Source: Larimichthys crocea (Eukaryota > Chordata > Actinopteri > Sciaenidae). Taken from it: a stretch of DNA of 64,000 bases. Shown piece after piece: positions 45,000 through 57,930 of this stretch (positions are counted from its first letter, which is position 1; each line of letters starts with the position of its first letter). The notes beneath the pieces are model-generated. The model was given only the letters and a program-made list of their open reading frames with translations. It ran no database searches and had not been told where the DNA came from. The translations under genes were made by a program, and so were the position numbers. The stretch covers positions 7,652,061 through 7,716,060 of the forward strand of contig NC_040013.1 in assembly GCF_000972845.2 (NCBI RefSeq). Direction: 5' to 3'.

Positions 45000-47900
45000 A
45001 TGGCAGGCAGAAGTCCTGAGATAGATTGAAATGGCCATCAATTGGCACAGCCTCAGATGCTTGAATTTCTGAACAAGTCAGAGAAATGGGTGGTGTTCCT
45101 GAAGGTCTGGACCTAGCTTAGCTTATAAATAAATAAATAAACAGAAAAATCAGTCCTTACCTGCAGGTTGCAGCAGGTGTTACTGACTTGCGTCTCTCTA
45201 GCTGTAGGAGGTGATGGCTCTAAACATGCGCCGGTGTCACTTTGCTTTCCTATAGATGACCCAGTTTGGCATGCATTCAACTGGTCTGACTAAACAGCTC
45301 CCCCTTGTGCAGTCTAACAGATGTGAATTTGAGAGCCACGGACAAAAATTGGAAAATAAGATGACGGACAATGGATGGAAAGGTTTTATAATACGGCATG
45401 CTATGCTGTGTTAAAAGGCCCAAGATATGTTGCACACAGTTTTTCTGTAATTGGTCTCTATGGACAGATTCGATTAGTGACTGGTTGTGAAACCTATAAC
45501 CTTTTTTTTTTGTACCAACTAGTTCTAAACTCTGTTCAGGGTCAGGGGAGTTCACAGGGAACAAATGAACAATTCATGGACCCAGCTGTGCTCAGATTTC
45601 AGTCAACAGCTCCCTGCTCCACCCTCCTCCGCGGGAAATGACAAAAAAATAACAGATTTTGATAAATAAATAAATAACAAAAGCTCCATCCAGACAATTG
45701 GGAGCAGAGGTGCCATTCCACCCCATCCCTGTTTCAAGGCTGTAGACTGGGCTAAAGTGTGATGTCCAACTGCTCCGCTCAGAATAGCTTTTTGTGGTTC
45801 CTGTCTGAAGCACTGGACATCACAGCTAGCGCTGCCACTTCTGGCTCCATTTAGAAAGTTGGTCTTTGTTCAACGCGGTCCCTTGCTACTTATTTGACAT
45901 TCTGCTCACCTGCGCATTTGCCAAGCCCAGACATTGTGCTGCTATTGATTGGCCAGGACCTGGTCAGTCAGGATGAGTGTGCGCCTGCCAGGTTATCAGT
46001 GACATCACTCCCTGGAAAAGCTGCGTTTGCCTCTCCCTTCCCTTATCGATAGTTTGGGGAGTGCATTAAGAGTGGCTGCTCGGCCTGATTTATTGAGACG
46101 CGCCAGCGCCTCTCTGTGCACCCAAAGGGCACCGGGTAACAATCCAGTCTCACTTCCTTTCCCTGCAAACAGTGTTTATTTACTCACTCTCAGGGAGGCA
46201 ATGAAGGCGGCTCTGACAGACAAACAATCTTATGATGCAGCCTTCATGTCAGGACTGGATTTCTCTCTCTCTCTCTCTCTCTCCCCCTCGCACTCCTCAA
46301 TTCTTCCTCCCTCCAGAATGTCTCAGTCAGTTGTCAGTCCTTTTTCCCTAGCCATGGGCCCTGTTGACACAGGAATCCGTCACTCCTTACACGGGGGAGA
46401 GTGGGACATGTTGGCGGCCATTACTATTCATGAGGCAGTGTGATCCACTCTGTCACCCGTTGTCAGCAAGAGGTGTCTGTCTGCACTGCCGCTCCCCTTA
46501 CTCTCTTTATCAGCCAGGGGTGGCTAATGAGAAGCACCAGGTTAATACCACCACTAGAACAGCAATGGCTTTAAACCTCTTAATTCATTTAGACACTGCT
46601 AATTGAAACCCATGTGAACTACACTCTGGACACCATCCATTTTCCAGCAAGCCAGCGCTGAAAGGGAAACGTGTAAGCGATTTGATCTAATTTTTGAAAC
46701 TGATGCCAGGAATAACTCCCCTTGAAGCCGGATCATTTCCCTTCCTGAATTTGCATCTTTTCTTTCTTTTTTTTTTGAGCAATTCTGAGCCCTGCACATG
46801 ATAGCCACGAAGTCAAAAAAAAAAAAGTCTCGCTGGGAAATGTCAGGAGACAACCACAACCAAATATGCTTAGGACACCAAAAATAACTTAGCTTTGGAT
46901 AGTCAAAAACATCTTAGTCCAATTACAGCGAGTAAAAACAGCAGCCATGACTAATACTAGACAACCTCCCGGATGTGGCAAAGTGTAAATTAAAAATTCA
47001 CCCCGCAGTTGTCAGACATGACTTAGTCATCCTGCTCTTGAGTGTTTAATCAGCATGCAGTGAACACTGTGGGCTTGTTGACTAAAACCAGGGGTTCTTA
47101 CTCTCCCTCCTTCCACCTCCTTCAGCCTTCATGCATATTTATCCTTGTAGCTTTTTTGTCAATGCTGCTGGAAATGAATATTGACAAGAGTGAGAGAGCG
47201 TTCTCTATCCTACCACGCAGTCAACTTTGTGGATCTGGCACCTTAAGGCCTCTCCCCTCTTTGCTGCGAGTGAGCCCAACGTATGCCGACTTGTTCCCCC
47301 CCCCCCTCCTTGCATTTCCTGCTATCTTTGATGCATCTTTATGCTGCACTGAAAGGCTGTGCTCTAATGATGGGAGATCATTCTATCTACCGTAGATGCA
47401 GCTGTAAATATTCAAATGAGCCATCATCAGTCGATGGTGTGAGAGATAACGGGTCCATCTTTTACCTGCCCCTTCTTGTGTGCGACAGCAGGATATATTT
47501 AGTTGACTGCATCATCGTCCCCAAAAGCGCTTGATTTGCCGGCATAAATTTCAGCCGACACACATCCTTCCCTGCGCCTGCAGAGGCAAATGCTTATTCA
47601 TTTACCCGTTTGTCATTTCAATAGTTATTTTATGGTGGTGCTGTATTAATTGAACTGCTTCTACTGCACAACAATTCAAGGCCCAGTGAATCTATTACAA
47701 AGGGAGTGTGCTGGAAACATTGTTGAACGGGCTCACAAATCAGCCTAAGCTGAGAGGGGAACCTCACAATAATGTAACACAATCGCACTAATCTTTCATT
47801 TACAATGTGCTCCTTCCTCAGCCATGCAAGGAAAATGTCCTAAAAGCCCGAAGTGGCTGCTGTGGAAAAACCAGATTGGTTGCAAGTTCCACAAGATTAC

Positions 47901-50900
47901 TGTGTGCTCGCTCTGAGTAGTTGTTGGGGCTTCATGGGAAGAAATATCCGATATGTTAAAGAAAATTACACAAGGTTATTTTTGGTGCTCGGCATTTGAA
48001 CTGTTGCCGTGGAGGATTGTGCAGGATTGTTTTAAACTTTTAGTTGGGTCTCAATTTCAAAGTATGAAATCTTATAGTCATCACAGGTGATTATTCGCTG
48101 CAGTCAGCAACTTGTAGGATGTGAGACCTATACTATTTGCTGAAATGCTCTATAGAGCCGGAGAGAACTGAAGTTTGGGGGTTATTCTTAACCACTTTCA
48201 CATACAAGTAGTTATTTATGAAAACATATTGATGGCAGCTTATAGTTCTAGCTATAATTGTAACTTCTCTAAACTTACAAAGTCCCTAAGCAACACATTT
48301 TGGTACTGATTTTATCATTTCAACTTTTAGTGTGACAAAATAATGTGCACATATCCCCAATCACTCACGTACTGCCAGTGTCCGCATTGTCAGGCTCAGG
48401 CATGTTATCGGTGCTCTGCTGTGTAACATGACATCACATATTCAAGGCATTCATATCTCAAGCTTTGAGATATTTCCACTAAACTCAAAATCATTTGAAT
48501 AACACTAATTTATCTTAAATATGGATTGTAGCTCAACAGTGTCTTGATTTCTCGTTTTCTTAATAAAGCTGGTAGGGAATAATAAAAGGCAGCACCCTCT
48601 TGCTCGCTTTGTCACTTTAATTCATCTGTTATCTTCTGAAAGACTTAATAATACTTCTGTGACTCAGCACTCCGTTCTCTAAAACAAACAACATGCTCCG
48701 GAGCTGATGGGGACATCCAATTTAACTGCCATCTTAATGGAATCTATAATAAGCGCAGGGGCACAATAATGGCAAAGCACTGCATCTTGTGATAACACAG
48801 CAAGCATCAAAACCCTTGTGATCACCAAACAAGTCCATTTTTTTTTCCCCCCCTCAGAGGAGCAAAGAACAAAATGTCCAGATGTCAAGTTGCCGGTAAC
48901 GTATTCCCTGTGGGCTCCTCACAGGGGGCTGCCTCAGCTCTCCAGCGGTCCTCATGCCACACGGAGGTAATCTGCCGTCTGAAGCACAGGGACTTCACTG
49001 CGTTTCCTTCCACGCTTCTAAAAACCACACCTGACTTTCATTTCACGGGCACCTGTTCCCTCGTGTGGTCATGGCAGAGTCAAACCACAGGACTTTCATA
49101 TAAGCGCTGAGGCAGAGACTCGAAATGAAATGTGTACTATATGACAAGCTTGTCTGGTGACCTGTTGAGCCGTGTTTCACGAAGACAAATTTGTGCCTGC
49201 GTTTGTCATCCGAAGTGGCCATCTCTAGTTTGATGTACAGGCATGACATGAAAATAATAAAGCAAACAAGACTATGACAAGCTTGGGGTCCGCAATGGGA
49301 GTCACGAGGGGCCACAGATGGCTTGATGAGGTTGCACTTTGTTGTAGAAAGAGTGTGCATACATCCTTCTTGCATCTCCTGGAGGTCAGAGGTAGAATAA
49401 TCCTAAATCAGCACATGAAGCTCAAAGAGTTTGAAGTTTTGCCGAAGTCTAGAAGATGGCTATAACAATCAGGTGGACTGGGCAAACCGTAACGTACACC
49501 TGATGAAACGATAGTGACTTTTGGCTCCTCAACAAATATTCAAATGTGATTACGTGAAAGCCAGAGGAATGACAGACAAATGGACACAAATCGGGTTTCA
49601 TTTGTTGACTCTTCCGCAATTGTGTTAGGCACTCCCTCCTGGCTCCAGAGGTAATGAATTGTGGTGGGACCAGATTAAAGGCTGTAGTCAGCTGTTTAGT
49701 GGGGCTCTGCTAACAGAGATTAGCGGCAGCTGTTTGGCGACAGACTTGGTGGGAGAAAAACATCTCGGCAGAGGGTTTCATTGTCTCCGACCACGACCAC
49801 CTTGATGGGTAAGACTCCCGACAACAGGAGGCAGTATGCGCATGGAGCTTTGGCAGGCTTTGTTTTCACTGAGCCACATCAAAACTCAGTCACCGCCGCT
49901 TGTAGTCTTTCTCCCGTTCTTCTCTCCCCACTTCCTTCCCTTGCATCCCCCCACCCCCACCCGTTCTTGGTGGCGTACGCATGGCAAGTCGTTGCAGATG
50001 TTACCCGTAATGATGCAGACGGCACACACAGTCATACAGAATGGAAGCGGAGCTAGCTGAAATTAGTAAAAATTACTTTCTCATTACCTCCCTCATTGCT
50101 CCTGTAAGTAGTCTGGGTTTCTGCACGATTAGGAGAACGAGCTGTGGAGCATCGGGCCTCACCACACACACACACACACACACACACACGTCCACCGGGG
50201 GGGAGTGGTGGGGGGGGTTGTAAAAGTAAGCTAGGTTATCCTTATTTCAACTATTTCCATAACCTATCCAAACATTGATCACCTCATGTCAACGTTCCAC
50301 TAATCGCCGAACAAGCACCGTGTCAGAAGCAGCACTATTAGAGTACATGCATTTGTGTCATTCTTCACACTTGAACCTCACCTTCTTCCTCTTTATAACT
50401 TTAATGTGTCAAGTACTCAACCGTCAACCTTTCTTGGGCCTGACGGGAGCTAATTAGCCTATTGCATGAGCTTCAATGAATGCGGTGGACCCATTTGTCC
50501 TTGTCTGAATACAATCAGACTCTCCATTGGCTTAGTGCTACAAAGCCTGGGGCCAAAATAAATTTGAATATATTCACACAGTGAAATTACCTGTTTTGCT
50601 CACAGGTTATTATGAGTGATACACACAGGCCACACTGTTGTGGCCTTGAACACTACCTCAAAAAGACTTTAATACTGCGATGGAGACTTGAGGGTAGGTT
50701 TTTTTCTTGTGGGGTTTAGGTGCATGTGTATGCATGTGGGCACTCGGGAAGAAGAAAATCACTGATTTGCAATAAAAACATGCGCTGCAAGAAGCACCCG
50801 GGATGAAATTTCTGATTGTGTGCCCGTTCTGCAAGCTGCCAGAGCTGGAAGACTAAAAAGGGTGCAGTTGGCATGGGCGAGTAATGGATCACTCGAGACG

Positions 50901-53360
50901 GTCCGGAACAGTGGTGTGCCAGGATCGCTTTACACGAAACCCAGGAACAGAGAAAATGCAATGTCCGCACAAAGCATTGCAACAGGAAACCCGGAAACTG
51001 GTAGCTTGCGAACCACAGACAAAACTCGCTTTGCTCCTTTTTATAGGAATGATCACCTTTATTCTATTTTTTTTTTCTACCTTTGTTCCGAGTACATGAG
51101 TGAAGTGTGCAAGGTGTGCTTTGTAAATCTAGGACATGGCAATACGCCCAGGAAGGTGTTGATAATGTAATGAGTCTCTCTGTGCAGAAGAAGATATGAA
51201 TTAGAATGTGGAAAAAAAAAACCTGTCCATCTATATTTGCAGTGCGTTCCTGAGCCAGAATCTGTTATTTGCTCAGTTCACATTGATTATTTCACCCTGT
51301 TATTCGTCACCGCATGCAGAAAATGCAAAAGCACAGGTATAATCTAATTCCTCAGTATAAATAAACCAGATATGAGCTGTAGTCTCCTTGTTACAACATT
51401 AGAGAAGGTTAGTAATGTAATCATATGATCATGGATTGTTTTGAAAGACTCTGACATGTCAGAAGCTGTGAAACAGATCTGTTTTTAGAAGCCGGGAACA
51501 ATATTACACTCTCAAAATTAGACTTGTTCTCCAGCCAAAAGCTTGACTGTGTATAGGATACACGTGTGTTAACACCTTTCCCTGGCGGCAGGACCGCATA
51601 CAGTATTAGATGTGTCATTCCCCCATTTCTTCCAACTGTGTGGTATTTCTTTCCGCTGTGCCTGGTGCCTTGTAAAGCATCGCCCAAAAATAACTTCTCC
51701 ACTGGAATGCTGGAATAGGAAGGAATTGTGTTCATCCAGTTAAAATTATCTCCAGTCACTCTCTGGGAACCCACGCACTTCATCCCAAAATACACCTGCC
51801 TATTGCGTCACGGCTGGACCTTTACATAGCTTTTGAGGGGGAAACTGATGCCAGTTCCAGCAAGCGCACGAAGCTCCTGCAGCCCATGGCGAGGTCTCGT
51901 GGTGTGGACACTGTGCCAGCTGACTCCCGTCCATGTAAATTAAAAGTGGCCGCTTTTTTTTTCTTTTTTTTTTCCTGCAGGTCATGAGGTCGAAACTGGA
52001 TTGTTGATCTCTCCTAAGACGGCTATTTTTCTTCTTTAAAGCATCCAACTGTACATGTTCTGTTGTAAAGCTGTAACATAATAGCAAATGTAGTAAAATG
52101 GGTTGCATCAATAACGTTGGTTCCAACTTAGACTAAAGACATTAAAACAGTTTATTGAAGCTCTCTTAATGTCACCTTTCCTCTCCTCTTTCAGTGTTAA
52201 ATGTCACTCTTTGACATTTTGATTTATTTTTTATCTACTCTGTTATAGATTATGTTTTAGATGTAAATGAAGTGTTAAGTCTAATGTGAAACTAGCCAGA
52301 GTCACTCTTTATATACTGTATCAAAATTTATTTTTACCTGGTGCAACAGGCTGTCTTAAATGTGTTGTGTTTATTTTTTACAATATTTAAAGTACTTGAC
52401 TTATTTAGAGGCTGGCACCGTCCCATCCAGCCTGTATTTTTAAAAGAGACATCCGTGGCTTTCCTCCAGTAATTTTGTTTTGAAATAGTTTAGAAAGAAA
52501 ATGCCAGGGCTGTTAATCTTGGCATGGCTGTGGGGGCCTGCGAGGACGTGGGCCTAAACAGGCCTGCTCTGGCAGCTGGCTTCAAGCGGTGACCAATAAA
52601 TGACGGTCATTTTTTAATTTCCCATAGTCTTTCATTGGGCTTGCCGTTGGGGGTATTGTAGAACAACTGATGATTTAAGACCATCTTTGATTACCCAGTT
52701 GCTCCCCCAGCATTCACTACATTCACTCACCCAGGCCTAATTAATTTGGTATAGATCAGATTTTTCTCTCTCTCTCTCTTTTGTAATTAATGCAGCTCTA
52801 AAATCTGAATTTGACTGTTTCCAAATTTTTCTCAGTGGATGGATATGCTTGGATACTGAGTTTAAGAAGACGTTATCTTTACCATTTAATGGCAGATTGC
52901 AGGGAATGAACACAATTATATTGTTATCTAATCAAGATGGGGAAAAAGTGGACAGAAGGGTTTTGCAAATGACTTTAGACAATAATTAAATAAACTGCAC
53001 ACTAAAATGTATAACCTGTACACATAACAGAGATGGGCCGTCTTATCCCACAACTTCAATAGGAATTTATTTGGCTTATGTTCTGTATGTCAGGACACTA
53101 CTGCTCTGTAACTGATCAAATCTCAGTGACAGCAAGACTGACATTTCAGCAGTGCTTTCGGGCATTACAAAACAGCTTCTCACTCCTCGTAAAGGGTTGG
53201 TCACCCTAATGAATCTGTGAATGGGCCTACAAGCTATTGATACTCAAATAATCGTAACCTGCAGGATTACTCAAACCTGTCTAAATGGCAAGTTATGTCA
53301 GTATTAATCTGCATTATGAGGTCACTCAAACAAGGTTGACATTTTGCCTGCCTGGATCGC
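44983..53360. repeat. Duplicated block B, copy 2 (B')
   Basis: Second copy of 36653-44930 in the same orientation. The match ends near GCCTGCCTGGATCG at 53347-53360, after which the sequence continues as single-copy intron. A 138-codon open frame here (46027-46443) is interrupted in copy 1, so it is not a gene. It includes (CA)n at 50163-50189 and a CT tract at 46262-46283. Confidence 0.92.
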
Positions 53361-56300
53361 CTCCCTGTCGCTTTGTGTTTGTGATACCAGCCTATGTAAA
53401 TAAGGGAGCTCTGCTCTTCTGTTCTGCCTTGCCTCAGAATTTGTTTAGGATTAGAAATCTCATTTTGCCCCAAGCCCTGCTTGCTTTAGATCAGTCAGCT
53501 CATCTGCAGATCTCGGAGCAGATAAACACTGCCGTTCTCCGGGCCTCAGCGCTTTTTACATTCTGCAATTTGCAGAGAACCAGTATGCTCTGTTCCTGTC
53601 ACATCACAGGCCCGAATGGGGGAACGGGTTGGGTTGGGGGGGTTGAGGGGGCGTTTGCACACCTGCAGGTCGTGACAAGTGTGCAAGGCATGGCAGAAAG
53701 AGTAAGCGCTGCAGGGGTTATCTACCTAATTTCAAATCCATTCTGGGAGGAAAGCCTGGGCGCTATTCCCATCTTTACAGAAAGATTTAGAGCGAGTCAG
53801 TTGACAGGGCAAAAAGGCAAGGACAGCCTTTGTGTGGGAGATGAGTGACAAAATGAGTCATGGCCATCAGTTGGGTTATGGACTATGATGAGGAACAAAG
53901 GGACTGTAGGCCTGTCAAGGAGCAAAGCTATTAGAGCAAATCACACTCTACCTATCTTCACCACTGGATCTGGATTTCAGATTTTTTGGTGACAAATAAA
54001 CGTATTTTTAATAATGTATTGCTTATTATTGATATAATGGAAATAAAGGTCTAAAATGGGAGACAAATTTAAAAAGCAGGATGCTAATTCTAAGGTTGAC
54101 TGATGTCTCCTGCAGCTTTTGTTTTGTCACACTTCTCGGGTGCTGTCATGCATGGCCTCCCCAACGCTGTGCCAGGACCACGTTGCTATTCCTGGGTGCA
54201 AAATATGGATGTTACATAATTTTTTCGTTCGGTGAAACAAGTTGCGCAGGTTGCAGCCAGGCCCTTCACCTTGCCACCATGCAGAAACTGAACTGGAAGG
54301 TGCCCGGGCAGAGCACTGAATGTACTCACTTTGTACCGCACACCAATCTGTTGGGGTTGAGTCAGAATGGCCACCCACGAACAACTTCCTCTGTATCAAC
54401 GCAAGCTGGCCGCTTGCTGCGAGACATCAGCCGCTAATCTAGCATAACGGGGACTGAAAATGAAGCAGACCAGAGAGTGCCGAGGTATTAGCATTTGAGC
54501 GTAGCGTGCAGGAGGAAAAGCTTTTTACCAGCCCACTGCACCCATATGGCATTAGCACATAAAATGCCACTGTTGACATTTTGGAGGCTCGGTGCCTCTG
54601 TAAGTGCAGGGCATCGATATTAGAGTCATTAGAGAGGGTACTTGATCCCATATTGATGGTGAAACAGTCAAGTGCTGCCCGGCCAAAAGATTCTAAGGTT
54701 CTGGCGTTACTTCTGTGTGTCTAGGCTGATTTTCCAAACTGGGAGATTGGAGCAGAGCTTATGACGACTAAGTGAGCTTGAGCGTGAGAAATTAAATAAC
54801 AAACCAAGATATCCAGCCATGGATCCACCGCACACCTAAGAAGAAGTCTCATTTTTATGTGGATTTTAAATGTGACCACTTCAGATTATACCTCAGCAAT
54901 CATTACTTCCTCTTAGCTGTTTGAGAGTTGTCACCCTCTTGCAAATCCTACTCCTGATAGAAGCAACAAATTAAAGCTGCTTAAAGGTCAGTTAAAGGTG
55001 ACAGGCACTCATCAGCAGCTCCCTGGGTCTTAGTAGCTATGCTATTTATTGATTTTAGTTTTTCAGTGGAAAATGTAACATTTATTCAAGGAGTGTTTGG
55101 TCTGAGACCACAGGAGCCTTGATTAAGTCTGGAGTGTCTGATAAATATATCGTAGTGATTGTTGTGGTCATTTTGAAATCATCATATACAAAGAACACTT
55201 TTTTTTCTTTTTTTCCATCAACTGCAAGAAGTCTTGTTAGGAAAAATGACTTGTAAAAGAATAAAATCTTTCTTTCCAGGAGGGCCAGAGCTCATAACAG
55301 GCATATAACTTGATTTGTAGAAAGGTTGTTTACCCAAAAGTGAGTTTCTAGCAAACACTGCATTCCCTGGAGGTATTATGTACCTGGAATCAACTTGTGG
55401 CTCTTGGTTCTAGATAACAAGACTGAAACTGGATAGATTTTTAAAGCTATGTGTCCCCCCCAAAAACAGCTGACTATAGGCCAAACCACATCATGCTGAC
55501 ATGTGACCCTCACTTTATGTTTTTGGGTTTATCTTCATTTTTTTTTAATTGATGCATGTGATCATAATTCCCCAAAGGCAGCACGAATAATCTATCCATA
55601 TTGGATCCTGTTGCGAACAGTGTCAGTTTTCTCTACCAGTTAGTTTTAATGATGAAGGTTGTAAACATTGTTTTATTCACAAATGATCTCTATATAACAT
55701 TATATTTACTTTGTGGTCTGGAAGCTGATTTATCAACCCGATGAACCTCAATTTTTCACCCAACTATGTAGTATAATGCATATTTCATTGGTAATATAAT
55801 TTGGATAATTAGCGTTCTACACATAATAAGCCCCGGTCATGGGAAACTGGACTGTGTCTAATAGTGCAACTAATCACATGAGTGTTTTGGATGAAAAAAT
55901 ATTTTGCACCCATTTTGAACGCCCACAATCAGACAACTTATTCTGTTATAAAATCATATTGTTCCACATAATAAAACACAGGACATTCTGACCTGGCACT
56001 GTGACTATTATAACAGTAACATGACCAGCTGATCCCAGTGCTGTGTGGGCAGACTGATCTAATTAGCCCTGTTATGTAACTAGTGGCTGATGTTTTGTCA
56101 GGCTGAATAGCGATAATAGTAATCCTTCACGCTGCACGTTATATTATAAAACTCGTCGGAAAATTTAATACATTCATTCATCCATTTCCGTTTTCTATTC
56201 CACTTCTATGAAAGTGTGTCCAAATGTCGTTTCTTCTTTTTCTCCCAATGATGAACCCCGGCTGGCCGGCCATCGGTCCCTTCCTCTGTGTCAGTTGTCT

Positions 56301-56419
56301 GTCGTTAACGTGAACCCACCGCATCTGCATCTTCTAAATAGTGGCACGAGTGGGGATTGAGAAATTGACGTTGCAGCCCCAGAAGTGAGATACCTGAAAC
56401 AGAAATACTGCAAAATAAT

Positions 56420-56620
56420 AACAACGCGACTAAATGAGACGAAATAACATTATAACATTTTGTCTCGTCTCGTTTTAGCCAACGAAAATGAAGAGATGTT
56501 TTCAGAGTTGTCATTTTGTAAACCACATTTAGTCTTGTTTTTATTCATCAACAATATTGCATGAGATATTTGATTATCGTTATTGTTGCATGACCAGCCA
56601 CACAACATACTGTTGAGAAA
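56420..56620. repeat. Possible fragment of a fish dispersed repeat
   Basis: GCGACTAAATGAGACGAAAT ... TTTTGTCTCGTCTCGTTTTA resembles a repeat with alternating ACTAAA/ACGAAA wording common in fish genomes. Recognition is from memory, and no ends could be placed. Confidence 0.3.
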
Positions 56621-57907
56621 ACTGGTACTGTTCAAAGGCTTGATTTTTAGTTATTTGTATTATTATAAATTCTAATTCTCCTGGGGCAGAACGCGAAAGC
56701 TCCAGTGTTTTCCTCCTAACACTGGATAATCAAGTGCATCGATAGAAGACAAGAACAAGAAGCATGTCACATTTTACTCTATTTAAAATTCATTTTAACC
56801 GTGCCCACTGAATCTGTTTGTCGACATGTAAAATATATACTTGAGCATGTCTTCTCTGACTTTGATCATTGGGTGACATTGTTAAAAGCAGGCTGTATAC
56901 TCTTGAAATGTAACCGTACCTGACAGCCAACAACCACACCGCTTCCCATGCACACCTTAGCCTTTTCCCTCCCATTTCACAACCTCTCCTCCCCTAAATA
57001 ATCTCCTGATAAGAAATAACATAGCTGATGATTAATTATAGCCATTGTACTTGTGGACTGATATACTCCCTCCTCACATCCATCTTTAAAGCCCCCTGTT
57101 CCCCCCACTCTCATTTCTCTTCCACGTGACCATTTGGCTCTGAGGATAGTTTTCAGAGGGACATAAAAGCTAGTCAGCTGTAAAGCTAAATGAAAGTCGT
57201 TTGCGCTCCACATAGTCTACTAATGTAACATGCAGCTTTAGGGACTATTGGTCTTTCTCTAGTTATAAAGTAACTCATTCTTAAAGGCGGTGTTTAATAA
57301 TTGAAAGTGATGGAAGGGAACAAAATTAGAATGGGCATAATTTAATGATTGAGTGTTCATTTCTTTCTTTTCCACTTTTTCTCCGTCTCTCTCTCCCTCC
57401 ACTGTCTTCTTTCTCTCTTCCCTTTTCACCATTTCCCAATACCGAATCTGTGCTCAGATAAATGGTGACGGTAATTTAGTTTTCCATTTGTGTATCACTC
57501 TTCATTCAGCGTGTTTTCGTTGCTGGTTGGCAGCGTTTGTCAGTGTGCATTGTTTGTTTCGCTCAATTGATTAAAAAAAGATGTTGTCTCATGCATTGTG
57601 ACGGAGTATTTCCTCCAGAGATTGCAGAGTTATTACAGAGCGGCGGGCTGGACACCCGTTGATGTATTGTGCTGGGCTTTGGGACATGGCGAGGTGAGGA
57701 GGAGGAGGAGGAGGAGAAGCGGAGCAGGGAAAGGATGGGAGGGCGTGCTCAGTTAGGAGTTAAAGACGGAAAGAAAAACAAGTCGCTCGCAGACACACCG
57801 ACTTCATCACACACCTCTCAAAATGACAGCGACTAGGACTGCATGTCTTTTGCCATGTTCCATCCCCTCAATCATCTTTCCATCAAACACCCTCTTACTA
57901 GTGTTCA

Positions 57908-57930
57908 GACACACACACACACACACACAC
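57908..57930. repeat. (CA)n microsatellite
   Basis: About 11 CA units in the intron. Confidence 0.95.

Noticed and set aside
46027..46443. 138-codon open frame in block B'
   Set aside because: Interrupted by indels in copy B (37685-38090) and without recognisable domains; a chance frame in duplicated intron.
26420..53360. Genuine recent tandem duplications with biological meaning
   Set aside because: The indel-dominated differences, N gap and fold-back junction favour an assembly artefact; kept only as an assembly observation.
53285..53848. 187-codon open frame, longest in the window
   Set aside because: It begins inside block B' and runs into single-copy intron, with no motif and no splice context; treated as chance.
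57684..57700. ATGGCGAG|GTGAGG as a canonical ppargc1a exon 1
   Set aside because: The start codon is followed at once by a donor-like site and encodes only MAR, not the expected MAW-D...CNQD peptide.
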